Assembly: GCF_014138045.1 (NCBI RefSeq)
Contig: NZ_JACGXA010000001.1
Location: 1,051,501-1,115,500 of the forward strand
DNA length: 64,000 nt
Reading direction: 5' to 3'
Source: Nocardioides ginsengisegetis
GTDB lineage: Bacteria; Actinomycetota; Actinomycetes; Propionibacteriales; Nocardioidaceae
This document shows positions 57,329 through 64,000 of this stretch, piece by piece. The notes below the pieces were generated by a model. It was not told where the DNA came from. It worked only from the letters and a program-made list of their open reading frames with translations, and did not search any database. Positions within the stretch are counted from its first letter, which is position 1; each line of letters opens with the position of its first letter. The position numbers and the translations under genes are program-made.

Positions 57329-58402
57329 CTACTGGAGGGTGAAGGTGCGGGTGTCGACGAAGGGACCGCCACCCTCGCCGCCGGACGGGTCGTCGGTCGA
57401 GGCCTTGAAGACGTAGGTGCCGGCGGGCAGCGGGGACACGTCGACCTCGTCGTGCCACGGGTAGAGGTCGTTGCCGTAGGCACCCTCGGCGGTGACGAAC
57501 CCGTCCTGCACGACCTTGCCGTCCTGCAGGATCTGCCACGGCACGTTGGCCTCGAAGGAGTTGGCCACGCCCGAGATCGAGAGCGTCCCTGAGGTGCTGT
57601 CACCCTCCTCGGGCGAGGTGATGCTGACCAGCGACAGCACGTCGATCTGCTTGTCGTTGGCGATCGGCTCGGACGTCGGGACGCCGAGGACCTGGTCGAT
57701 CGGGTTCCCGCCCATCGTGAACTGGACGCCGGCCCGCGCCTGCACGGCGGCCTGCAGCGTGTAGACGACCTGCTGGACGGCCTCCTTGGCGACCTCCTCG
57801 CTCATGCCCGACGGCCGGTCGTGCAGCGAGGAGTCGGCGAGGTCGATCGAGATGAAGTCGCCGTTGTACGACGCCCCCGTGAACGTGCCCTCCGGCCACG
57901 GCGTGGAGTAGTCCGGGTCGGACGGCGGCGCGGAGAGGGCGTGGACGGCGGCGTCGAGCTTGTCCGTGCCGGTCACGGCGTCGAACTCTCGGTAGAGGCG
58001 CACCCCCTGCGGCGTGTCGCCGAGGTAGTACGCCGCCACGGTGAAGTCCGAGGCAGCGGGCTCCGTCGGGGAGGGCGAGTCCGGCGACTGCGAGGAGTCG
58101 GAGCCCTGGGTGGGCTTGCCGTGGTGGGACTGCTGCGCCGGACCGGGGTTGTCGTCGTCGCTGCTGGTCAGGCCGAGGTTGTCGCCGGCGAAGGCGATCG
58201 CGCCGATGACGGCAGCCGTGGCGACGGCGCCGAGCAGGGCGTAGCGCCAGGGGTTGGAGCGGCGTGCGGACATGGGGGTCACCTTCGTTCGGGAGCGGAT
58301 GGAGTCGAGGGCGTCGGAGGGCTCGACCTCGGACACGGCGTCGTGGAACAGCTCTGCGAGGCGTGCCTCGTCGGGGTCGCGGGGGTCCAGGGGTGTGGTC
58401 AT
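57329..58402 (-). CDS. Membrane-anchored GerMN/Gmad2 domain protein coupled to a sigma factor
   Basis: 357 residues. A cytoplasmic N-terminus of about 70 residues (EARLAELFHDAVSEVEPSDA) looks like the sigma-contacting part of anti-sigma factors. One membrane helix (YALLGAVATAAVIGAIAFAG) and a Ser/Pro/Asp-rich linker follow. Outside are a GerMN domain (GDTPQGVRLYREFDAVTGTD, TFTGASYNGDFISIDLA) and a C-terminal Gmad2 Ig-like domain (VANSFEANVPWQILQDGKVV). Start ATG 58402 with GGAGGACC upstream, overlapping the sigma gene by 4 bases. Probably a surface sensor that holds SigE at the membrane (inference). Confidence 0.85.
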   Translation of the reverse strand: MTTPLDPRDPDEARLAELFHDAVSEVEPSDALDSIRSRTKVTPMSARRSNPWRYALLGAVATAAVIGAIAFAGDNLGLTSSDDDNPGPAQQSHHGKPTQGSDSSQSPDSPSPTEPAASDFTVAAYYLGDTPQGVRLYREFDAVTGTDKLDAAVHALSAPPSDPDYSTPWPEGTFTGASYNGDFISIDLADSSLHDRPSGMSEEVAKEAVQQVVYTLQAAVQARAGVQFTMGGNPIDQVLGVPTSEPIANDKQIDVLSLVSITSPEEGDSTSGTLSISGVANSFEANVPWQILQDGKVVQDGFVTAEGAYGNDLYPWHDEVDVSPLPAGTYVFKASTDDPSGGEGGGPFVDTRTFTLQ

Positions 58403-58926
58403 GGCCGGTCCTCCTGCAGCCAGTAGGGATCGAGCAGCGTGCGCAGGGTGGCGGCGCCGCGCGAGGCGTGGCTCTTCACCGCGCCGCGGCTGATGCCGAG
58501 CGCGTCGGCGATCTCGGCCTCGGACAGGTCCAGGTAGTAGCGCAGCGCGAGCACCTCCCGCTGCCGCTCGGGCAGCTCCCGCATCGCCTCCAGTACGGCG
58601 GTCCGCCGGGCCGAGTCCACCGAGGCCCGGTCGGTCCCGGGCTCGGCGGGAGGCGCGGGGGCGGCGGCCGCGTGACGTGCCACGACCGCCCGGTGCCGCA
58701 GCACCGACCGCGACCGGTTGACGACCGCCTGCCGCAGGTAGCCCAGCGCGAGGTCCGGATCGCGCAGCCGGGACCACCGGCCGTGCATCGCGACGAACGC
58801 GTCCTGGACGACTTCCTCGGCCGTGCCGACGTCGCGCACCAGCAGCACGGAGAGGCGGACGAGCTGTCGCCAGTGGGCCGCGTACAGCTGCTCGACCGCG
58901 GCATCGGAGTCCCACGGGACGGGCAT
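58399..58926 (-). CDS. SigE-family ECF RNA polymerase sigma factor
   Basis: About 175 residues with sigma region 2 (EQLYAAHWRQLVRLSVLLVR, VVQDAFVAMHGRW) and region 4 (LPERQREVLALRYYLDLSEA, GISRGAVKSHASRG). This is the actinobacterial SigE/SigL-like ECF group. I start at ATG 58926, which has GGGAGG 9 bases upstream; ATG 58974 is possible but abuts a TAGCGT box that is more likely the promoter -10. Coupled by 4 bases to the membrane GerMN protein. An Ala/Pro linker (AAAAPAPPAEP) joins the two regions. Confidence 0.92.
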   Translation of the reverse strand: MPVPWDSDAAVEQLYAAHWRQLVRLSVLLVRDVGTAEEVVQDAFVAMHGRWSRLRDPDLALGYLRQAVVNRSRSVLRHRAVVARHAAAAPAPPAEPGTDRASVDSARRTAVLEAMRELPERQREVLALRYYLDLSEAEIADALGISRGAVKSHASRGAATLRTLLDPYWLQEDRP

Positions 58927-59074
58927 CAGGGCAGCCCTCCCGCCAGAGACTCTGGCCGCCGTCGCATGGGTCATCACGCTAGTGGCACGCCCCGGCGACC
59001 CCGGGGGTTTACCTCGGCGCTTCGCGAGTTTTCATGCGACGATGACTGACGGAAAAGACGGAGGTACGGGAGAC

Positions 59075-59422
59075 ATGACTGCGGCAGACGACTGCCTGTT
59101 CTGCAAGATCGTGGCGGGGGAGATCCCGGCCGAGGTGGTCCACGTGACCGAGTCGGCGGTGGCGTTCCGGGACATCAACGCCCAGGCGCCCACGCACGTC
59201 CTCGTGGTGCCCCGGGACCACTACGCCAACGCGGTCGAGCTGGCCGAGGGCGACCCCGCCGCGACGGCCGAGCTGGTGCGCGTCGCCGCCGCCGTTGCGA
59301 CCGCAGAGGGCCACGACGACTACCGCCTGGTGTTCAACACCGGGCCGGGCGTCGGGCAGACGGTGTTCCACGCCCACCTCCACCTGCTCGCGGGCCGCCC
59401 GATGACGTGGCCGCCCGGATGA
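59075..59422 (+). CDS. HIT family nucleotide hydrolase
   Basis: 115 residues. The histidine triad is HAHLHLL near the C-terminus, with the N-terminal CLFCKIVAGEIPAEVVH typical of HinT-type purine phosphoramidases. ATG 59075 is preferred for GGAGG and GGGAG upstream; ATG 59042 is an alternative. Its stop overlaps the lipoprotein gene by ATGA, so HIT, copper monooxygenase and amidase form a tight cluster. Confidence 0.94.
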   Translation: MTAADDCLFCKIVAGEIPAEVVHVTESAVAFRDINAQAPTHVLVVPRDHYANAVELAEGDPAATAELVRVAAAVATAEGHDDYRLVFNTGPGVGQTVFHAHLHLLAGRPMTWPPG

Positions 59423-60624
59423 ACGGGATGAGCCGCCTGAAGGTCCTCGCCGCGGCCGCCGCCCTGGTCCTGCTGGCGGGCTGTGCTCCGTCGGACCAGA
59501 ACGACGCGGCGCCCACGAACACGCCGACGAGCGCCTCGGACGCCGCCCCCACCCAGCTGCCCGTGCCCGTCGCCGACCCGAAGACCCAGCTGCCGCTGCG
59601 CGCGGGGGAGAAGCGGATGACGCTGGCGATGCCGACGGACTACACCCCGTCCGCACCCACCGGCGTCGGCACCGACGACTACCGCTGCTTCCTGCTCGAC
59701 CCGCACCTGACGAAGGACGTCTACCTCACCGGCACCAACGTGCTGCCGGGCAACCCCGACGTCGTGCACCACGTGATCCTCTTCCGCGTCGACCCCGCAC
59801 AGGTGGCCGAGGCGAAGGCCAAGGACGCCAGCGAGGACGGCGAGGGCTGGACCTGCTTCGGCGGCACCGGCCTGCGCGGCGACTTCTCCAACGTCGACGA
59901 CGCCAACTGGCTCGGCGCCTGGGCGCCCGGCGGCAAGGAGTCCGAGACTCGGCCCGGCTACGGCGTACACCTCGCCCGGGGCAGCCGGATCATCATGCAG
60001 GTCCACTACAACCTGCTGGTCGGCGACAGCCCCGACCGGTCGGCCGCGCAGGTCCGCTGGCGCCCGGGCACCGCCCACCTCGACCCGATCCACACGTTCC
60101 TGATGCCGGCCCCCGTCGAGCTTCCGTGCCGCGCCGGCCACGACCAGAGCCCGCTGTGCGACCGCGACGCGGCCGTCGCCGACGTCAAGGCGCGCTTCGG
60201 CCAGGGCCCCGGCTCCACCGCCGACATCCTCTACTTCCTCTGCGGCGGCACGCCGCACCCCTCCGAGGTCACCTCCTGCACGCGCCGCGTGCAGCAGCCG
60301 ATGACGATCCTCGGCGTCGCCGGCCACATGCACCTGCTCGGCCGCTGGATCAGGATCGAGACCAACCCCGGCACGCCCGAGGCGAAGACGATCCTCGACA
60401 TCCCGATCTGGGACTTCGACAACCAGGGCGCCAAGCCGATCACGCCGGTCCACCTCGACACGTGGGACACCGTCAAGGTCACCTGCAAGCACGTGCAGTG
60501 GCTGCGCGACAAGCTGCCGTCCTTCCAGGGCCAGGACGAGCGGTACGTCGTGTGGGGCGAGGGCACCACCGACGAGATGTGCCTGGGCATGCTCCAGGTG
60601 GCGTTCGACGGCGAGCGGTCCTGA
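59419..60624 (+). CDS. PHM/DBH-like type II copper monooxygenase lipoprotein
   Basis: 401 residues. Lipoprotein signal MSRLKVLAAAAALVLLAGC with the lipid Cys at about 22, then a low-complexity linker. The rest resembles the ascorbate-dependent copper monooxygenase fold. The site-one His pair is in DVVHHVILF, HxY in IMQVHYNLL, the site-two HxH in VAGHMHLLGR, and the Met ligand in DEMCLGMLQV. Cysteine pairs are plentiful. In animals such enzymes hydroxylate peptidyl-glycine or dopamine; the bacterial substrate is unknown. Translationally coupled to the HIT gene; an amidase gene follows after 7 bases. Confidence 0.82.
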   Translation: MNGMSRLKVLAAAAALVLLAGCAPSDQNDAAPTNTPTSASDAAPTQLPVPVADPKTQLPLRAGEKRMTLAMPTDYTPSAPTGVGTDDYRCFLLDPHLTKDVYLTGTNVLPGNPDVVHHVILFRVDPAQVAEAKAKDASEDGEGWTCFGGTGLRGDFSNVDDANWLGAWAPGGKESETRPGYGVHLARGSRIIMQVHYNLLVGDSPDRSAAQVRWRPGTAHLDPIHTFLMPAPVELPCRAGHDQSPLCDRDAAVADVKARFGQGPGSTADILYFLCGGTPHPSEVTSCTRRVQQPMTILGVAGHMHLLGRWIRIETNPGTPEAKTILDIPIWDFDNQGAKPITPVHLDTWDTVKVTCKHVQWLRDKLPSFQGQDERYVVWGEGTTDEMCLGMLQVAFDGERS

Positions 60625-60631
60625 CCAGCGC

Positions 60632-62035
60632 ATGATCACCAGCCGGGAGGCCGTCGAGGAACTCCTCGACCGGATCGAGACCGCCGACGTCCACACCAAC
60701 GCCGTCTGCACGCTGCACCCCGACGCGCTGGGCCAGGCCGAGGCGCTGGACGCCGAGTCCGCTGCGGGCCGCACCCGCAGCCCGCTGCACGGCCGCGCGA
60801 TCCTGGTCAAGGACAACGTCGACACCCACGACCTGCCCACCACGGCCGGGTCGCTGGCGCTGGCCGACGTCCCGCCGCCGGCCCGCGACGCCGCCCTCGT
60901 CCAGCGGCTGCGCGCCGCCGGGATGGTCGTGCTGGGCAAGACCAACCTGTCGGAGTGGGCCAACATCCGCGACGGCAACTCCGCATCGGGCTGGAGCGCC
61001 TACGGCGGCCTGACGCGCAACCCCTACGGGCTCAACCGGTCGGCGGGCGGGTCCAGCTCGGGCAGCGGCGCGGCCCTCGCGGCCGGGCTCGCGCCCTTCG
61101 CGATCGGCACCGAGACCGACGGCTCGATCTCCTGCCCGGCCGCGTTCAACGGCTGTGTCGGGTTCAAGCCCACGGTCGGGCTGGTCCCCACCGCCGGCGT
61201 CGTGCCGATCTCGTCCTCGCAGGACTCACCCGGCCCGATGGCGATGACGGTCCGCGACGCCGCCGCGCTGCTGTCGGTGCTGGCCGACGACGGCGTCGAC
61301 TACGCCGCCCACGCCGTGCCGGGACGCCTGGCCGGCAAGCGGATCGGTGTGCCGCGGGCGACGTACTGGGGCTACTCGCCGCACGCCGACGCGGCCGCCG
61401 AGCGCGCCGTCGCGCTGCTGGCCGCCGAGGGCGCCACGATCGTCGACCACACCGACCTGCCCGAGATCGGGGAGCAGGCGTGGGCCGACGAGCTCACCGT
61501 CCTGCTCGCCGAGCTGCGCCACGGGCTGGCGGGCTACCTCGCCGGCCGCCCCGGCGACGTGCCGCGCACCCTCGAGGAGGTCGTCCAGTACAACCGCGAC
61601 CACGCCGACCTCGAGCTCGCCCACTTCGGACAGTCGCTGTTCGAGCAGGCGCTGGAGGGGCCGACCGTCGACGACGACGCCTACCGCGAGGCCCGCGACC
61701 GCTGCGTCGCCCTGACCCGCACCGACGGCATCGACAAGATCCTGCATGAGCACGGCCTCGACGCCCTGGTCACGCCGTCCTACGCGCCGGCCGCGCCGAT
61801 CGACCTGGTCAACCCCGAGGCGCATCCTGGCTCGTGCACGAGTGCGACCGCGATGGCCGGCTACCCGCTGCTCACCGTGCCGACCGAGCTCGCGGCCGGC
61901 CTGCCCGTGGCGGTGTCCTTCTGGGGAGCGTCCGGCAGCGAGCGGACGCTCGTGGAGATCGCCCACGGCTACGAGCTGGCCCGCGACCGCAGCACAGGAC
62001 CGCTGCCGGAGCCGACCTTCCCGACGTTCGTCTAG
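60632..62035 (+). CDS. Amidase-signature family amidase
   Basis: 467 residues. The Ser-cisSer-Lys triad is visible: Lys in RAILVKDNVDT, cis-Ser in SAGGSSSGSGAALAAG, and the nucleophile Ser in GTETDGSISCPAAFNG. Hydrolyses carboxamides to acid and ammonia. No signal peptide, cytosolic. Length and the EATYWGY-like segment (here PRATYWGYSPHAD) resemble fungal and actinobacterial amidases rather than GatA. The stop overlaps the convergent small gene on CTAG. Confidence 0.93.
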   Translation: MITSREAVEELLDRIETADVHTNAVCTLHPDALGQAEALDAESAAGRTRSPLHGRAILVKDNVDTHDLPTTAGSLALADVPPPARDAALVQRLRAAGMVVLGKTNLSEWANIRDGNSASGWSAYGGLTRNPYGLNRSAGGSSSGSGAALAAGLAPFAIGTETDGSISCPAAFNGCVGFKPTVGLVPTAGVVPISSSQDSPGPMAMTVRDAAALLSVLADDGVDYAAHAVPGRLAGKRIGVPRATYWGYSPHADAAAERAVALLAAEGATIVDHTDLPEIGEQAWADELTVLLAELRHGLAGYLAGRPGDVPRTLEEVVQYNRDHADLELAHFGQSLFEQALEGPTVDDDAYREARDRCVALTRTDGIDKILHEHGLDALVTPSYAPAAPIDLVNPEAHPGSCTSATAMAGYPLLTVPTELAAGLPVAVSFWGASGSERTLVEIAHGYELARDRSTGPLPEPTFPTFV

Positions 62036-62274
62036 AACCCGAGGAGCAGTCCCCACAGGAGCCGCACGACGTAGAGCGCGGCGGGGAACGCGAACACGAC
62101 CAGCATCACCCACGCGGTGACGCGGTGCAGCGGCTTGGCCGGGTCGAGCGAGCCCGCGAAGTCGAGCAGCGCGCCGTCGGGCACCGACCGGTTGAGGCCC
62201 ATGCGCTGCGCGTCCAGAGGGAGGTGCGTGGGCGGCGTCCAGTCCGCGTCCTCGTCGTCCTCCCAGGCGGTCAT
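62032..62274 (-). CDS. Small single-pass membrane protein
   Basis: 80 residues. An acidic N-terminus (MTAWEDDEDADWTPP) and a polar middle are followed by one long hydrophobic segment (VTAWVMLVVFAFPAALYVVR) near the C-terminus. ATG 62274 lies 6 bases after TACCGT on the minus strand. Unknown function. Convergent with amidase and divergent from phoH. Confidence 0.7.
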   Translation of the reverse strand: MTAWEDDEDADWTPPTHLPLDAQRMGLNRSVPDGALLDFAGSLDPAKPLHRVTAWVMLVVFAFPAALYVVRLLWGLLLGF

Positions 62275-62392
62275 GGCTCCACGGTACGTCCCCCGGGCGG
62301 CGTACGACGGCAACTCGGTGGGCCTGAGAGGGGCGAGTGCGTAGCATGGAGGGCGCTCGATCACCTACCGGAGAGGCGCCCTCGGGGCATCC

Positions 62393-63454
62393 ATGACTGA
62401 CAGCAACCCGCACGGGGTGCACGCGGCACCGCCGAAGCACGAGACCCGCCACGTCGTGGTGGTCCCCAACAGCATCAACATGGTCAGTCTCCTCGGCCCG
62501 GGGGATGAGTACCTCGGGATCATCGAGGGCGCGCTCGCCGCCGAGATCCACGTCCGGGGCAACCGGATCAGCCTCAAGGGCGAGCCCGGCGAGGTCGCCC
62601 TCGCCGACCGGCTGCTCGACGAGCTGGTCACGATCATCCGCACCGGCCAGGGCGTCACGTCCGAGACCGTCGAGCGCGTGATCACGATGCTGCGGGCCGA
62701 GACCACCGAGCGGCCCGCCGACGTGCTGTCGCTCAACATCCTCAGCAACCGTGGCCGCTCGATCCGCCCCAAGACGCTCAACCAGAAGCGCTACGTCGAC
62801 TCGATCGACAAGCACACCATCACCTTCGGCATCGGCCCCGCCGGCACCGGCAAGACCTACCTCGCGATGGCCAAGGCCGTGCAGGCGCTGCAGTCCAAGA
62901 ACGTCAACCGGATCATCCTGACCCGGCCGGCCGTCGAGGCGGGGGAGCGGCTGGGCTACCTGCCCGGCACGCTCTCGGAGAAGATCGACCCCTACCTGCG
63001 CCCGCTCTACGACGCGCTGCACGACATGATCGACCCCGAGACGATCCCCAAGCTGCTCGCCGCCGGGACCATCGAGGTCGCGCCGCTGGCCTACATGCGC
63101 GGCCGCACGCTCAACGACGCGTTCATCATCCTCGACGAGGCGCAGAACACCTCGCCGGAGCAGATGAAGATGTTCCTGACCCGGCTCGGCTTCAACTCCA
63201 AGATCGTCGTCACCGGCGACGTCACCCAGGTCGACCTGCCCAACGGCACGAAGTCCGGCCTGAAGGTCATCGAGGGGATCCTCGACGGCGTCGAGGACAT
63301 CGTCTTCAACCGGCTCACCAGCCACGACGTCGTCCGGCACCGGCTGGTCGGCAAGATCGTGGCGGCGTACGACGAGTTCGACGCCCGCGGCGGCTTCACC
63401 CCGCACGCCGCTGCGTCGCACAACCAGAACCACACCCCCGGGAGCCGTCCGTGA
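62393..63454 (+). CDS. PhoH family ATPase
   Basis: 353 residues. Cytosolic ATPase/RNA-helicase-like protein: Walker [15 protein letters not shown], Walker [21 protein letters not shown], sensor [12 protein letters not shown], and [17 protein letters not shown]. An N-terminal KH-like segment ([20 protein letters not shown]) suggests RNA contact. It overlaps ybeY by 4 bases, in the conserved phoH-ybeY-CNNM gene order, consistent with a role in rRNA handling. A TAGCAT box (62342-62347) and an inverted repeat lie upstream. Confidence 0.95.
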   Translation: MTDSNPHGVHAAPPKHETRHVVVVPNSINMVSLLGPGDEYLGIIEGALAAEIHVRGNRISLKGEPGEVALADRLLDELVTIIRTGQGVTSETVERVITMLRAETTERPADVLSLNILSNRGRSIRPKTLNQKRYVDSIDKHTITFGIGPAGTGKTYLAMAKAVQALQSKNVNRIILTRPAVEAGERLGYLPGTLSEKIDPYLRPLYDALHDMIDPETIPKLLAAGTIEVAPLAYMRGRTLNDAFIILDEAQNTSPEQMKMFLTRLGFNSKIVVTGDVTQVDLPNGTKSGLKVIEGILDGVEDIVFNRLTSHDVVRHRLVGKIVAAYDEFDARGGFTPHAAASHNQNHTPGSRP

Positions 63455-63918
63455 GCATCGAGGTCCTCAACGAGTCCGGCCACGAGCTCGACGTCAAGCA
63501 GCTGGCCGCGCTCAGCCGGTTCGTGATGGACCGGATGCGCGTGCACCCCCAGGCCGAGCTGTGCATCAAGGCCGTCGACGAGTCCACCATCGCCGAGCTC
63601 AACGAGCAGTGGATGGAGAAGGAGGGGCCGACCGACGTGCTCGCCTTCCCCATGGACGAGCTGCGTCCAGGCCTGGTCAACGAGGAGCCCGAGGAGGGCG
63701 TCCTCGGCGACCTCGTGCTCTGCCCGGACATCGCGGCCAGGCAGGGCGAGACCGCCGGCCACGGCACGTGGGCCGAGATCGAGCTGCTCACCACCCACGG
63801 CATCCTGCACCTGCTCGGCTACGACCACGCCGAGCCGGAGGAGCACAAGGAGATGTTCGGTCTCCAGGACGAGCTGCTCGCCGCCTGGCGGGTCTCGGCA
63901 AGCTCGACCACCGATTGA
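63451..63918 (+). CDS. ybeY: Endoribonuclease YbeY
   Basis: 155 residues. Zinc site THGILHLLGYDHAEPEEHKEM (HxxxHxxGxDH). GPTDVLAFPMDE and GDLVLCPDIAARQ are family segments. Needed for 16S rRNA 3' maturation and ribosome quality control. GTG 63451 overlaps the phoH stop, so translation is coupled. Confidence 0.97.
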   Translation: MSIEVLNESGHELDVKQLAALSRFVMDRMRVHPQAELCIKAVDESTIAELNEQWMEKEGPTDVLAFPMDELRPGLVNEEPEEGVLGDLVLCPDIAARQGETAGHGTWAEIELLTTHGILHLLGYDHAEPEEHKEMFGLQDELLAAWRVSASSTTD

Positions 63919-63931
63919 TGACCGCCGACAG

Positions 63932-64000
63932 ATGACCACTGGCGATCTCTGGCTGCTCCTCGCGGCAGCCGCCCTCGTCCTGCTCGCCGGTGCCTTCTCG
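63932..64000 (+). CDS. CNNM/hemolysin-family membrane protein (5' end only)
   Basis: Only the first 23 codons lie in the window: MTTGDLWLLL followed by a run of Ala, Leu and Val. A hydrophobic N-terminus directly after ybeY matches the CNNM (DUF21-CBS, formerly hemolysin C-like) transporter that usually stands here in actinobacteria. The identity rests on gene order. Confidence 0.65.
   Translation, partial: MTTGDLWLLLAAAALVLLAGAFS

Overview
The window is from a very GC-rich actinobacterium, most likely Nocardioides or a close relative. The gene content and order point there: nadD-rsfS-histidine phosphatase followed by tRNA-Ala, comEA-comEC-holA-rpsT-lepA-hemW-DUF3097, and hrcA-dnaJ-rsmE followed after an interval by phoH-ybeY. 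Further support comes from frequent GTG starts, TAnnnT boxes 6-8 bases before start codons (leaderless transcription), and a DUF222/HNH gene. The assignment rests on gene order and protein features read by eye, not on a database search.

Layout. 1-5.0 kb: glgX (its 3' end lies outside the window), an enoyl-CoA hydratase coupled to a small membrane protein, and the electron-transfer flavoprotein pair etfB-etfA. 5.1-8.0 kb: two secreted enzymes, an S53 (sedolisin) peptidase and a lysyl-oxidase-like copper enzyme. 8.1-11.4 kb: proA, a 31-residue membrane peptide, nadD, rsfS, a GpgP-like phosphatase, tRNA-Ala(GGC) and a strong terminator. 11.4-14.9 kb: an accessory stretch with visibly lower GC, holding a small secreted protein, a protein with two CPVC modules, an uncharacterised protein and a frameshifted lipoprotein. 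15-19.8 kb: a dienelactone hydrolase, a Baeyer-Villiger-type monooxygenase, a secreted CocE-like hydrolase and an SDR.

19.8-28 kb: leuS behind a leucine leader peptide and attenuator, then degV, comEA, comEC, holA and rpsT. 28-41.9 kb: two different APH-fold kinases, a GltB-like flavoprotein, a PoxB-like enzyme, lepA, a MOSC protein, an acyl-CoA synthetase, a secreted intradiol dioxygenase broken at a run of 20 G, hemW, DUF4870, DUF3097 and a small acidic protein.

42-49.7 kb is the most unusual region. A fusion of an MFS transporter to a cyclic-nucleotide-binding domain is followed by a large zinc-ribbon/class III cyclase/ATPase protein and a convergent Crp-family regulator. Next, divergent from the regulator, come a GAF protein, a subtilisin without a signal peptide, and a protein built of five near-identical 17-18-residue VEGHRRAGGHT repeats. 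The cyclase makes a likely ligand for both binding-domain proteins. The GAF, protease and repeat-protein genes could form a sensor, protease and substrate unit; this is inference.

49.7-64 kb: an MBL-fold hydrolase, a CIRCE-controlled hrcA-dnaJ-rsmE operon, a methyltransferase, a frameshifted allene-oxide-cyclase-like protein, a DUF222/HNH gene next to a dispersed repeat, a SigE-type sigma factor coupled to a membrane GerMN/Gmad2 protein, a HIT hydrolase, a PHM-like copper monooxygenase lipoprotein, an amidase, and phoH-ybeY followed by the start of a CNNM-type membrane protein.
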